Source: Paraburkholderia hayleyella
GTDB taxonomy: Bacteria; Pseudomonadota; Gammaproteobacteria; Burkholderiales; Burkholderiaceae
Assembly: GCF_009455685.1 (NCBI RefSeq)
Contig: NZ_QPES01000002.1
Location: forward strand, 62,001-126,000
Length of the DNA: 64,000 nucleotides
Reading direction: 5' to 3'
Under the pieces are notes generated by a model that did no database searches, was not told the origin of the DNA, and saw only the letters and a list, made by a program, of their open reading frames with translations. The position numbers were made by a program, and so were the translations under genes. This document shows, in pieces, positions 53,901 through 63,952 of the stretch (position 1 is its first letter; each line of letters opens with the position of its first letter).

Positions 53901-56900
53901 ATGAAAGCCACGCCTGACTTGCTGGCGTTAGCCAGCCGTTTCGCCCAGTTGCCCAAAGCCCAGCGTGCGTTGTTCATGCGAAAGCTGGACGCTGCGGGAA
54001 TCGATTTCCGTCTGCTGCCCATTCCTCCGCGTGCGCGGCGGACGGAGCCGGTGCCCGCATCGTTCGCGCAAAGCCGGTTATGGCTGCATGCCCGTATCGT
54101 CGATGAAGCGGCGGCCTACCACGTGAGTGGCTGCCTGCAACTCGACGGGCCGCTCGACGCCCATGCGCTGCGCTATGCGTTCGATGCGCTGATCGCACGT
54201 CACGAAGCATTACGAACGACGTTCGAAGCGGGCTTGGGTGGCGGCGTCCAGCAACATGTTCACGCGCCGATGCGTTGCCCCTGGCGTAGCACGGATCTGG
54301 GCGCGCTGCCTGAGGCCGAGCGGCAACCCGCGGCGCAGCGCATCGCCGCGAGTGCGCAAGCGGAGCCCTTCGATCTGGCGCGCGATCCGTTGCTGCGTGT
54401 GCATCTGCTCAGCTTCAGCCGGACGGCTCACAGGCTGGTGCTGACGCTGCATCACATCGTGGCCGATGGCTGGTCGATGGATGTGCTGCTCGACGAGCTG
54501 GCGCTGTTTTATCGTGCCTATGCCCAGGGCGTGCCGGTCGCGCTGGCGCCACTGGCGGTGCAGTACGCCGATTACGCGCTGTGGCAGCGGCGTTGGCTGG
54601 AGGCGGGCGAGGGCGAACGGCAACTGGCGTTCTGGCGTACCCAGGTGAGCCCGGAAGCCGGGGTACTGGCCTTGCCGGGCAGCCGTCCCCGTCCGACACA
54701 GCGTAGCGCGCGGGGGGGCCGTCATGACTTTGGCTTCGAGGCGGATCTAGCTCGCCAGGTGCGTGTGCTGGCCGATGCCGAGCGCGTCACGCCCTTCGCC
54801 GTGCTGCTCGCGGCACTGCACGCATGGCTTGCGCGTGCCTGTGGCGAGTCACAGATTCAGGTGGGCGTGCCTGCGGCAAACCGCGAACGGCCCGAGACCA
54901 CCGGGCTCATTGGTTTTTTCGTCAATACGCTCGTGGTGAGCGTGCGGGTTGCGCCGCACATGACGTTTCGCGCACTGCTGCAGGCGGTGCAGCTCGCACT
55001 CGTGGAAGGGCAGTCGCATCAGGACGTACCGTTCGAACAGGTGGTCGAAACACTGGGCGTGGCGCGCAGCACGAGCCACCATCCGCTGTTTCAGGTGATG
55101 GCCTCGTATGCGGTGCGCCGTGCCTTGCCGGCGTTAGGCGAAGTCCGTGTGAGCGAGAGGCCTGGCGGCGCGCCATATGCCAAGTTCGATCTGGCGCTCG
55201 GGCTTGAAGAGCGCGAAGACGGGGCGCTCGATGCGGTGCTGGTTTATGCCACTGATCTGTTCGATGCCGCGACTATCGCTGAGCTTGCGGCGCAATACAC
55301 GCAACTGGTGACGCATGCGCTGGCGCAGCCCGGGACGCGCATCAGCGAGCTCGAGTGGCTCAGCCCTGCGCAACAGCGGCAACTTCAAGTGTGGAATACC
55401 TATGAAGCAGGGGACGCGCAATGGTCTACGGTTCAGGCGCAGATTGCGCGTATGGCGCAAGCGCAACCGGATGCGCTTGCCGTGAACGATGCCTCAGGCA
55501 GCCTGACACGCGCCGAACTCGATACGCGTGCCGAGCGTCTTGCACGGCGGCTGGTTGCAGCCGGGGTGCGCGCTGAGACACGCGTCGGTATTGCGGTGGG
55601 GCGCTCGACGGAACTCTTCGTAGGCCTGCTGGCGATCCTGAAAGCGGGGGGCGCCTTCGTGCCACTCGATCCGTCTCATCCACGCGAGCGCCTCGCATAC
55701 ATCGTCGCCGATGCCGGCATCGATCACGTGGTGACCCAGCGGCGTTATGTGCCGCAGTTACCGTTGCGCCCGGGTGTGCGCGTCTGGTTGACCGACGCGA
55801 TCGAAACGGGCGAGAGCGGCACCGGCACGGATCCCGACCAGGCCACGCCCTTGCCTGTGGCGTTTGCCCGCACCCAGGCGGCGTATCTGATCTACACCTC
55901 GGGCTCGACGGGCAAACCCAAAGGCGTCGTGGTCGAGCATGGCGCGCTGGCGATGCACATCGCGGCCATCGTCGCGCGCTATGGGCTGAACGAAAACGAC
56001 CGCGTGCTGCTGTTCATGTCGATCAATTTCGATGGCGCGCACGAATGCTGGATGGCGCCGCTGACCCTGGGCATCAGCTTGCGCATTACCGATGACGCGT
56101 TGTGGTCGCCAGGACAAACCTGTCAAACGATGGCCGATGAAGGTGTGACGCTCGCCGCGTTCCCGCCCGGCTACGCCGTGCAGATGGGCGAATGGGCCAG
56201 CCAGCATGGCGCACCGCCTGCGCTGCGCTCGCTGACCGTCGGCGGCGAGGCGACCTCACGCGAAGCTTTTGCTGCGTTACGGCGTGCGTTTCCGCGCGCG
56301 CGCATCGTGAACGGCTACGGCCCAACCGAAACCGTCATCACGCCGCTGTTATGGATGATCGACGCCGAGGCCGATGCCTCGGGTATCGCTGCGGCGTATT
56401 TGCCGATTGGCACGCCCGTGGGCGAGCGCACGGCGCACGTGCTCGATGCCCAGTTGCAGCCGTTGCCGCCAGGCGTGACGGGCGAGCTGTATCTGGGAGG
56501 CACGGGCCTCGCGCGCGGCTATCACGCGCGGGCCGCGCTGACGGCCGAGCGTTTTATTCCTGATCCATTGGGCGCACCTGGCGCGCGTTTATATCAGACC
56601 GGCGATCTGGTCCGGCGCAATGCGGATGGCGTGCTGGAGTTCGTCGGGCGAATCGATCATCAGGTGAAGCTGCGCGGCTTGCGCATTGAACTGGGTGAAA
56701 TCGAAGCGCGTCTGGCGGCACATGATGCTGTCCGCGATGCGGTGGCGCTGGTGCGAGGTCAGGGCAGCGAGGCGCTGCTGGTGGCGTATGTCGAACTTAG
56801 CGAGCAGGCGGCACGATGCCTGCCCCAGGTGGATGGCGAGGCGCTTGCCGCGCATTTGCGCCGCACGCTGCCGGACTATATGGTGCCCGCGCAGATCGTC

Positions 56901-58970
56901 GTGATGGAGGCACTGCCGCGTAATGCTAATCGCAAGATCGACCGCGCGGCGCTGCCTGCACCCGTGCGTGTCGCAAGGGCTTATGTCGCACCGGCCGCGG
57001 GGGCTGAAACGGCGCTCGCGCGCATCTGGTGCGAGGTGCTGGGTGTGGAGCGCGTGGGGCGTGCGGATCATTTCTTCGAGCTGGGCGGACATTCGCTGGC
57101 GGCCGTGAGTGTGGCGATGCGTGTCGCTGAGCGTTTGGGACATGAGGTTGCCGTGCGTGCGTTGTTCGAAGCGCCGACGCTCGACGCTTATACGCAGCAC
57201 GTGGTGCAAGCGCCGCGTGTAGCGCTCGTGTCCGCGCACGCTGAGGCGGTGGCCGAGATTGAGGCTGAGGCTCAATCTGGCAGCGCATCTGGCGACAGCG
57301 TGCCCCTGAGCGAAGCCCAACGCGCCCTGTGGTTCCTGTGGCGCAATCAGCCGGAGAGCGCGGCTTACAACATTCCGCTGGCGCTGCGGGTGCGCGGAGC
57401 GCTGAATCTCGACGCACTGCGTGCCGCGTTTGAGTTCACCGCGCATGGCCATCCGGTGCTGCGCGCCACGCTCATGCCAGGTGCCAACGGCGTGCCGCGT
57501 CTCGGCTTTGACATGATCGAGCGGATTGCCCTGACGTATGTCGGCCTGGACGATCAAGCCTCGTTCGAGGAGCGCGAAGCACAAGCCCTGCGCCTGACGG
57601 ACGCCGATGCGCTACAGCCCTTCGATCTGTATACCGCGCCGTTATGGCGGGCCCGTGTGCTGCGTTTGGACCAACACGATCATGTGCTGTCCATAGTGAT
57701 TCATCACATCATCGCGGATGGGCAATCGCTCGAAACCTGGCTCGATGATTTGCATCACGCGTATGGCGCGGCGCTGCGCGGCGAAGTCCTCCAGCCGAAG
57801 CGCGTGGGGTTGGCTGGGTCAGCGGGCGCTTCGCACCCAGCGCCAATGGGCCGAACAGCGCGCGACATGCCGTTTTGGCGCACGACGCTGGACGGACTGA
57901 AAGCCTTGCCGCTGCCGCGGGCCGCCGCATCGGCCTGCGCCGCCACCGGGGGCATGACTCATTCAGATGCAGCAGACCCGGCGCCGCAATGGCAGGCTGG
58001 CCGCTTCGCCTTTGCTTTCGATACCGCGCTGACATCACGCGCCCGGGCGCTTGCGCAGCACACTCACGCGACGTTGCCCATGCTGTTTCATGCGGTGCTG
58101 AACGCCGCATTGCTGCGCCTGACCGGGGTGCACGATCAGGCGATCGGTGTGCTGGCCTCGTTGCGTGAGCCCGGCGAGGACAAAACCCTGGGTCTCTTTA
58201 TCAACGCCGTTGTCGTGCGCACGCGGATGCCTCGCGGGGTGAGCCCGCTTGAGGTGCTGGCGCTCGTGCGCGATGCCGCGCTTGATGCTTATGCCCACGC
58301 CAGCACGCCTTTCGCGCAAGTGGTGCAAGCATTGCGCGCCGAACGGGCCGCGCATGGCAATCCGTTATTCCAGGTGATGTTCAACTACATGCGCCCAGCG
58401 GTCAGCGGCGTGCGCCACTGGGAGGGCTTGACGCTCGAGGGCTTTAACGAGGTGCGTCATCGTGTGGTGTTCGATCTCGAACTTGATCTCGTCGAGCATC
58501 CCGATGGTCGCGTGACAGGGGCATTTTCTTATGCGCGCGAGAAGCTCGATGAGCATTTCGTGTTGCGCTTGATGAATGAATACCTGGCGCTTGCCGAGCG
58601 GTTTATCGAAGCGCCCAGGGAGCGGGTTGACATCCTTCCGGTTGACGCTGTGACGCACGTGGGCGCGAGCGTGGAGCCCGCAACAGCGCTTGCGCTACCA
58701 GGCGTTGACGCACGCTGCCATGATTTGCAGCGCCTCGCCGCTACGGCGTTTGGCCACACCACGCTGACGCCCGAAACCAATCTGTTTGAAGCCGGGGCGA
58801 GTTCATTCGACGTGGTGCGCTTTGTCGATGCCGCGCAAGCCGAAGGACATCGTTTGTCGATCGCGGATGTGTTCCGTCATCAGACACTTGCAAGCCTTGC
58901 CCGGTGGCTGGTGATGACGAGCGCGAAGCACCGTGACAGTGCTCCCCTGGAGGTGCGTGATGCGCAGTAA
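53901..58970 (+). CDS. orbJ: NRPS OrbJ-like: C-A-T-C-T, no thioesterase
   Basis: 1689 aa. C4 (HHIVADGWS at 184), A4 (YTSGSTG at 665), T4 (LGGHS near 1061), terminal C5 (HHIIADGQS at 1268) and a final carrier-like domain whose motif is AGASSFD (near 1630) instead of LGGxS. The A4 residues read DGEATGGIT, again with Glu239 and very like A1, so a second modified (hydroxy) ornithine is expected. No thioesterase is present. In ornibactin the terminal C domain is thought to release the peptide onto putrescine. The function of the last carrier domain is unclear. The 3' end overlaps orbK by 11 bp. Confidence 0.94.
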   Translation: MKATPDLLALASRFAQLPKAQRALFMRKLDAAGIDFRLLPIPPRARRTEPVPASFAQSRLWLHARIVDEAAAYHVSGCLQLDGPLDAHALRYAFDALIARHEALRTTFEAGLGGGVQQHVHAPMRCPWRSTDLGALPEAERQPAAQRIAASAQAEPFDLARDPLLRVHLLSFSRTAHRLVLTLHHIVADGWSMDVLLDELALFYRAYAQGVPVALAPLAVQYADYALWQRRWLEAGEGERQLAFWRTQVSPEAGVLALPGSRPRPTQRSARGGRHDFGFEADLARQVRVLADAERVTPFAVLLAALHAWLARACGESQIQVGVPAANRERPETTGLIGFFVNTLVVSVRVAPHMTFRALLQAVQLALVEGQSHQDVPFEQVVETLGVARSTSHHPLFQVMASYAVRRALPALGEVRVSERPGGAPYAKFDLALGLEEREDGALDAVLVYATDLFDAATIAELAAQYTQLVTHALAQPGTRISELEWLSPAQQRQLQVWNTYEAGDAQWSTVQAQIARMAQAQPDALAVNDASGSLTRAELDTRAERLARRLVAAGVRAETRVGIAVGRSTELFVGLLAILKAGGAFVPLDPSHPRERLAYIVADAGIDHVVTQRRYVPQLPLRPGVRVWLTDAIETGESGTGTDPDQATPLPVAFARTQAAYLIYTSGSTGKPKGVVVEHGALAMHIAAIVARYGLNENDRVLLFMSINFDGAHECWMAPLTLGISLRITDDALWSPGQTCQTMADEGVTLAAFPPGYAVQMGEWASQHGAPPALRSLTVGGEATSREAFAALRRAFPRARIVNGYGPTETVITPLLWMIDAEADASGIAAAYLPIGTPVGERTAHVLDAQLQPLPPGVTGELYLGGTGLARGYHARAALTAERFIPDPLGAPGARLYQTGDLVRRNADGVLEFVGRIDHQVKLRGLRIELGEIEARLAAHDAVRDAVALVRGQGSEALLVAYVELSEQAARCLPQVDGEALAAHLRRTLPDYMVPAQIVVMEALPRNANRKIDRAALPAPVRVARAYVAPAAGAETALARIWCEVLGVERVGRADHFFELGGHSLAAVSVAMRVAERLGHEVAVRALFEAPTLDAYTQHVVQAPRVALVSAHAEAVAEIEAEAQSGSASGDSVPLSEAQRALWFLWRNQPESAAYNIPLALRVRGALNLDALRAAFEFTAHGHPVLRATLMPGANGVPRLGFDMIERIALTYVGLDDQASFEEREAQALRLTDADALQPFDLYTAPLWRARVLRLDQHDHVLSIVIHHIIADGQSLETWLDDLHHAYGAALRGEVLQPKRVGLAGSAGASHPAPMGRTARDMPFWRTTLDGLKALPLPRAAASACAATGGMTHSDAADPAPQWQAGRFAFAFDTALTSRARALAQHTHATLPMLFHAVLNAALLRLTGVHDQAIGVLASLREPGEDKTLGLFINAVVVRTRMPRGVSPLEVLALVRDAALDAYAHASTPFAQVVQALRAERAAHGNPLFQVMFNYMRPAVSGVRHWEGLTLEGFNEVRHRVVFDLELDLVEHPDGRVTGAFSYAREKLDEHFVLRLMNEYLALAERFIEAPRERVDILPVDAVTHVGASVEPATALALPGVDARCHDLQRLAATAFGHTTLTPETNLFEAGASSFDVVRFVDAAQAEGHRLSIADVFRHQTLASLARWLVMTSAKHRDSAPLEVRDAQ

Positions 58971-60003
58971 CGCAACGATTCGGCTAGTGGGCGCACCGCA
59001 GCTTGTGGCGATACGTGAAGGCACGACGCTACTCGTTGCTGAGGAAGGCTGCGCGGATCGCATCATCTTTCAGGCGAGCTGCAGCGAGGCCGAGGGTATC
59101 AAGCCTGACGAGGTATGTCATGGGTTGTCGGCCGATGAGCAGTTCCGTGCGGTGCTGGCCGCGCTGAGCGGATTTTTCATGTCTGCGCCAGGTGTAGCGG
59201 TGGTTATGCTGGATTCCTCCCGTCTGCATCCCGAAGTGCATCACGCCTTGTTGCATAGCGGCGTGCTGACTGCTGCAGGGCAGTGTATCCGTGAGGCATG
59301 GGCCCAACAGCCATCGTTATGGCTGACCCGTCCACGGACGTTGCCCCTGTGTGCGCACAGCGACGTGACGGCAGCGAGCCATGCCAGCGCGACAGCGGGC
59401 GGCGCTCTACGTCATCCGCGCCGTCCGCCCCGTTTGCCTGGGGTGGTGTATGAGCGCGATATTCCTGCGTTTGGCCACCGCTTCACGCTACGCACCGCGA
59501 CCCTCACAGACGATGCCGAGCGCTTGCATGCCTGGATGAACGAGCCGCGCGTGAATGCGTTCTGGGGCGAAGCGGGCTCCTTTGAGGCAGTGCAAGCCTG
59601 GCTTCACGGAGTGCTGGCATCGCCGCATACGCATCCGTTGATCGGCGCTTTCGATGGCGAGCCTTTCGGTTATTTCGAGGCTTACTGGGCTAAGGAAGAC
59701 CGGATCGCACCGTTTGCCGCGCCAGGCGATTACGACCGGGGGCTGCACATGCTGGTTGGCGCTACGCGCTGGCGTGGGCCCGCCTGCGTGGCCGCCTGGT
59801 TGCCTTCGCTCGTTCACTACCTGTTTCTCGACGACCCCCGTACTGCTGCCGTGTTCTGCGAGCCGCGTCACGACAACCTGCGCATGATTGGGTATCTGGA
59901 GCAACACGGCTTCACGGGTTTGCATCACTTCGACTTTCCACACAAACGCGCGCTGCTGGTGCGCAGCACGCGTCGGGAATTTTTCGACGGACGGCATGTG
60001 TGA
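58960..60003 (+). CDS. orbK: Siderophore GNAT acyltransferase (OrbK/IucB-like)
   Basis: 347 aa from the ATG at 58960, with GGAGG 6 bases upstream, inside the end of orbJ; a frame from 58933 is longer but lacks such a site. The C-terminal half is the IucB/RhbD-type GNAT domain: TLRTATLTDDAERLHAWMN (about 175-193), HPLIGAFDGEPFGYFEAYW (about 225-243), RGLHMLVG and EPRHDNLRMIGYLEQHGF. The N-terminal half is an unassigned extension seen in this subfamily. It should transfer an acyl group from CoA to N5-hydroxyornithine. Whether the acyl chain is acetyl or a 3-hydroxy fatty acid cannot be read from sequence. Confidence 0.88.
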   Translation: MRSNATIRLVGAPQLVAIREGTTLLVAEEGCADRIIFQASCSEAEGIKPDEVCHGLSADEQFRAVLAALSGFFMSAPGVAVVMLDSSRLHPEVHHALLHSGVLTAAGQCIREAWAQQPSLWLTRPRTLPLCAHSDVTAASHASATAGGALRHPRRPPRLPGVVYERDIPAFGHRFTLRTATLTDDAERLHAWMNEPRVNAFWGEAGSFEAVQAWLHGVLASPHTHPLIGAFDGEPFGYFEAYWAKEDRIAPFAAPGDYDRGLHMLVGATRWRGPACVAAWLPSLVHYLFLDDPRTAAVFCEPRHDNLRMIGYLEQHGFTGLHHFDFPHKRALLVRSTRREFFDGRHV

Positions 60004-60074
60004 GGCAGAGCGTTGCCTGTCATGCCATTTTTTTCCGTAATAACAAGCACCAATTTTGTTTGAGGGAGCGCTTC

Positions 60075-61478
60075 ATGATTCAACGAGAGCATGTTCATGA
60101 TCTGATCGGCGTTGGCTTCGGCCCATCCAATCTCGCGTTGGCCGTGCGCCTGGCGGAACGCGCCGGGGTGGCCAGCGCCGCGCACTGCTTTATCGAAAGC
60201 CAGACCGAGTTCGGCTGGCATCGCGGCATGCTGCTGGACGACAGCCGCATGCAGATCTCGTTTCTCAAGGATCTCGTTACGATGCGCGATCCGAAGAGCC
60301 CGTTTACGTTTATCAACTATCTGTTCGAATGCGGCCGCTTGCAGGACTTCGTCAACCTGAAGAATTTTTGTCCGACGCGTGTCGAGTTTCAAGACTATCT
60401 GCGCTGGGTGGCGCGCGCCTTCGATGAGCAGGTGCATTACGGCGAACACGTGAGCGCGATCGAGCCGGTCATGGCCGCGCACGATTCACGTGTCGTGACG
60501 CAATTGCGCGTGGTATCGCACGATGCACAGGGCCATGAACGGCAGCGGTTGACCCGTGCGTTGTCGGTTGGCATGGGTGGCGCGCCGCAGATGCCGCCTG
60601 CGTTTGCCGCGTTGCATGAGGCCCCGGTCCTGCATTCGTCGAACTATCTCGGTGCAATCGACCCGGCGCTTGGCTTGCCCGTGGGTGAGGCCAGGACACG
60701 GCGGCGGGTTGCGGTGATTGGCGGTGGTCAGAGCGCGGCCGAGGTGTTTATTGATCTGACACGCCGTTATCCGCAGGTGGAGGCAACGCTGGTGATGCGT
60801 GCCCCAGCGCTCAGGCCGGCTGATGACAGCCCATTCGTCAACGAGATTTTTAATCCGGATTTCACGGATCGGGTGTACGCACAGCCGAAAGGCGCGCGCC
60901 AGTCTTTGCTCGACACGCTTCGTGATACGAATTATTCGGTGGTGGACCGGCCATTGATCGAGCAGATTTACGAAATGCTGTACGTGCAAAGCGTGAGTGG
61001 TGCGGCACGGCACCGGCTGCTGCCCAATCGCGCCATCGAAGCGGTGCAGCACCACGCGAACGACGCCCGTGGTGCACTGGAACTGCGTTTGCGCGACCGT
61101 CTGGGTGGTGAGGCGGTCAGCGAACATTTCGATGTCGTGGTGCTGGCCACGGGTTACCGCCGCGATGGTCATCACGTATTGCTGGCGGGATTGGCCGACG
61201 CATTGGGACAAGCGGTTGAGCAATGCGAGGTGGCACGCGATTATCAATTGGTCACGCCCGCGCATTTTCAACCGCCTGTTTATCTTCAGGGCTGTTGCGA
61301 GGACAGCCACGGCTTGAGTGACACGTTGCTTTCAGTGCTGGCGCGGCGCGCCGATGAAATCGCCGGCTCGCTCGATGAAGCCGTGCATGGCATGGCAGCC
61401 GGGGCAACGACAGATGCCGGTTGTACAGCGAATGAAGTGGAAGCATCCCACACCCAGCGTCTGGCATCCGTATTTTGA
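60075..61478 (+). CDS. pvdA: L-ornithine N5-monooxygenase (PvdA-like)
   Basis: 467 aa from the ATG at 60075, with GAGGGAG 6 bases upstream. The FAD site is DLIGVGFGPSNLALA (about 9-23), the NADPH site is VIGGGQSAAEVF (about 215-226) and the C-terminal motif is VVVLATGYRRDG (about 354-365). The substrate-site pattern around MQISFLKDLVTMRDPKSPFTF (about 59-79) matches PvdA/SidA. It makes N5-hydroxy-L-ornithine, the hydroxamate precursor used by modules 1 and 4. It follows orbK after 71 bp and precedes the receptor. The formyltransferase normally partnered with it is not in view and may lie beyond the window. Confidence 0.95.
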   Translation: MIQREHVHDLIGVGFGPSNLALAVRLAERAGVASAAHCFIESQTEFGWHRGMLLDDSRMQISFLKDLVTMRDPKSPFTFINYLFECGRLQDFVNLKNFCPTRVEFQDYLRWVARAFDEQVHYGEHVSAIEPVMAAHDSRVVTQLRVVSHDAQGHERQRLTRALSVGMGGAPQMPPAFAALHEAPVLHSSNYLGAIDPALGLPVGEARTRRRVAVIGGGQSAAEVFIDLTRRYPQVEATLVMRAPALRPADDSPFVNEIFNPDFTDRVYAQPKGARQSLLDTLRDTNYSVVDRPLIEQIYEMLYVQSVSGAARHRLLPNRAIEAVQHHANDARGALELRLRDRLGGEAVSEHFDVVVLATGYRRDGHHVLLAGLADALGQAVEQCEVARDYQLVTPAHFQPPVYLQGCCEDSHGLSDTLLSVLARRADEIAGSLDEAVHGMAAGATTDAGCTANEVEASHTQRLASVF

Positions 61479-61612
61479 GTGGGGTTTTGAGCGTCGATTC
61501 CTGTGCGTTGCTCCTGCGACTTTCCTCAACCTTCAACCTAACGTCTTAACGTCAACACCAGACGGCGCACTGATGCTGTCTGTCGAATTTTTATCGTCAA
61601 TGGAGCCATGAA

Positions 61613-63925
61613 ATGAAGTGGGTAAACAGGACGCACCATCGCAGGACGCATCGCCGTAATACGCGCGGGTGCAACATGCATCGGCGTGGCACGCAACAAC
61701 GCGTGCTGGCCGTTGCAGCCAGCATGGCGTTCTTCGTGGTAGCTTCAGGCCATGTGTTGGCGCAGTCCGCAACCGTGCCAACAGGCACGAAAGACAACGG
61801 CGGTAATGGTGGCAATGGTGGCAATCGTGTCGTGAGCCGCGCCAGTAGTGATACCGCGCCCGGTAGCACGCTGCCCGTGGTCAAGATTGAAGGCCATGGC
61901 AGCAGTGATGGCACGCTTGGGCTGGTCGCGCATCGCACGTATACCGCGACCAAAACCGATACGCCACTCGACGAGGTGCCGCAAACGGTCAACATCGTCA
62001 CCAGTGAGCAGATCGAACAGCAAGGCGCGACCACGATTAACGAAGCGCTGCGCTACGTGCCGGGGTTTTCCTCATATGGCTCAAGTACCCGCTCGGACTG
62101 GTACACCGCCTTGCGTGGTTTTACGCCGAGCGTTTTTGTCGATGGCTTGCAAGTGCCGAACACGTTGAATCTTGCCAGCTGGCGTGTCGATCCGTATCAG
62201 GTGCAAAGCATCACGGTGCTGCGTGGACCGACTTCGGTGCTGTACGGCCAGGGCGATCCCGGCTCGCTGGTCGATATTCAGACGAAGCAACCCAGCGCTG
62301 ATGCCGTGCGCGAGATCGAGCTACAGCTTGGAAACGATGCCCGTAAGCAGATCGGCCTCGATCTGGGTGGCAAGGTCGACCAGAACGGCACGTTGACCTA
62401 CCGCTTTATCGGCGTCGGCCGCGATGGCAACATGCCCACCGGACCGCATGCAGACCAGCGCCTGTTGCTCGCGCCCTCGGTGAAATGGCAGCCGAGCGCG
62501 GCCACTTCGCTGACGCTTTACGCGACTTACCTGCGCGATAACACGGATGTCTCGGATAATTTTCTGCCCGCGTCGGGCACGATCTTGCCCAATCCGAACG
62601 GTGTGATCTCGCGCAACCTCTACACTGGCGAGGCGAGTTTTGCGCGCTACGACAAACGTCAATGGTCAGTGGGTTACCAGTTCGAACACAAACTCGATTC
62701 AGTCTGGACCTTGCGCCAGAACACCCGTTACATGCATTTGTCGGTGAATAACGCGACGGTGTATGGCGGCGGGCTGGATTCATCCGACCCGACCAATGCC
62801 ACGATGACGCGTTATGCCGGCCTCTTTCAGCCGAACTACGGCCGGGTGGATGTCGATAACCAGGCTCAGGCGAAATTCCGTACGGGCCCGATCGAGCACA
62901 CCGTGTTGGTGGGTTTCGAATACAACCGCCAGCAATCGACCGATAGCGAACAGCTCGCGCTGGCGCCGAGCCTGAACCTGTTCAATCCGGTGTACACGCC
63001 GGTCACGACGGCGATTTTTTCTGGGCCCAACGCCTATCCGCGAACCGCGACCCAACAAACGCTGGATAGCTTTGGCCTGTACTTGCAAGACCAGATCAAA
63101 CTGACACCGCGTTGGGTGGTGACACTGGGCGGCCGTCAGGACTGGAGCCGCAGCACGACACACGACCTGGTCGCCAGCAGCGAAACGCGGCAAAACGATC
63201 ACGCATTTACGGGCCGCGTGGGCGCGGTGTATCTCGGCGATTACGGGCTCTCGCCGTATCTCAGCTATGCGACGTCATTTAATCCGCAGTTGGGCGTGAC
63301 GCACGGCGGCACGCCGTTTTCCCCCTCGCGTGGCCGCCAGATCGAAGCGGGGTTGCGCTGGCAGCCCTTCCACAAAAACTTGATGCTGAATGCGGCGATT
63401 TATCAGATCAACCAGACCAACGTATCGACCCCTGACCCGACTGATCCGACCAATACTTATAGCGTGCAAACGGGCGAGGTGCGCTCGCGTGGGATCGAGT
63501 TCAGCGCGGTTGGCAATGTGACGCGGGAGTTGAGCCTGATTGCGGCGTATGCGTATCAGGACGTGAAGAACATTGCCGCCAACGATGCCTCGCGCAACAA
63601 CTGGCCCGTGTCGATACCACTGCCGCGCCAGAGCGCTTCGCTATGGGCTGACTGGACCTGGCACAGCGGCGTGCTGACGGGGCTGGGTATCGGTGTGGGC
63701 TTGCGTTACTCGAGTGCGATTGCGGGGGCGCCAGACAACACGTTGCGTGTGCCTGGTTACACCGTGTACGACGCTGCGGTGCATTACGACGTGCGGAACT
63801 GGCGTTTTTCGGTGAATGCTTCGAACCTGTTCAACCGGCGTGTGGTGACGGGATGCCAGAGTACCTCGACGTGCTTTTATGGCAATCAGCGCACGGTGCT
63901 GGCGACCGCGAAGTACGACTGGTGA
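61613..63925 (+). CDS. orbA: TonB-dependent ferric-siderophore receptor (OrbA-like)
   Basis: 770 aa. A long basic N-terminus (His/Arg-rich, 1-29) precedes the hydrophobic signal segment VLAVAASMAFFVVASGHVLAQ (about 31-51), so an ATG further in may be the real start (for example Met22). A Gly/Asn repeat is at about 61-70. The plug domain is at about 110-230 (VPQTVNIVTSEQIEQQGATT, VLRGPTSVLYGQGDPGSLVD). The 22-strand barrel ends in the aromatic residue of ATAKYDW. There is no N-terminal signalling extension, consistent with control by OrbS and not by surface signalling. It imports the ferric siderophore across the outer membrane. Confidence 0.94.
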   Translation: MKWVNRTHHRRTHRRNTRGCNMHRRGTQQRVLAVAASMAFFVVASGHVLAQSATVPTGTKDNGGNGGNGGNRVVSRASSDTAPGSTLPVVKIEGHGSSDGTLGLVAHRTYTATKTDTPLDEVPQTVNIVTSEQIEQQGATTINEALRYVPGFSSYGSSTRSDWYTALRGFTPSVFVDGLQVPNTLNLASWRVDPYQVQSITVLRGPTSVLYGQGDPGSLVDIQTKQPSADAVREIELQLGNDARKQIGLDLGGKVDQNGTLTYRFIGVGRDGNMPTGPHADQRLLLAPSVKWQPSAATSLTLYATYLRDNTDVSDNFLPASGTILPNPNGVISRNLYTGEASFARYDKRQWSVGYQFEHKLDSVWTLRQNTRYMHLSVNNATVYGGGLDSSDPTNATMTRYAGLFQPNYGRVDVDNQAQAKFRTGPIEHTVLVGFEYNRQQSTDSEQLALAPSLNLFNPVYTPVTTAIFSGPNAYPRTATQQTLDSFGLYLQDQIKLTPRWVVTLGGRQDWSRSTTHDLVASSETRQNDHAFTGRVGAVYLGDYGLSPYLSYATSFNPQLGVTHGGTPFSPSRGRQIEAGLRWQPFHKNLMLNAAIYQINQTNVSTPDPTDPTNTYSVQTGEVRSRGIEFSAVGNVTRELSLIAAYAYQDVKNIAANDASRNNWPVSIPLPRQSASLWADWTWHSGVLTGLGIGVGLRYSSAIAGAPDNTLRVPGYTVYDAAVHYDVRNWRFSVNASNLFNRRVVTGCQSTSTCFYGNQRTVLATAKYDW

Positions 63926-63933
63926 GGGGGTAC

Positions 63934-63952
63934 CCGGCAGCGCTGCTGCCGG
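63934..63952. terminator. GC hairpin after orbA
   Basis: CCGGCAGC (63934-63941) and GCTGCCGG (63945-63952) form an 8-bp stem with a 3-base loop, 9 bp after the orbA stop. There is no T-run within view, so it may be a pause or attenuation hairpin. Confidence 0.35.
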
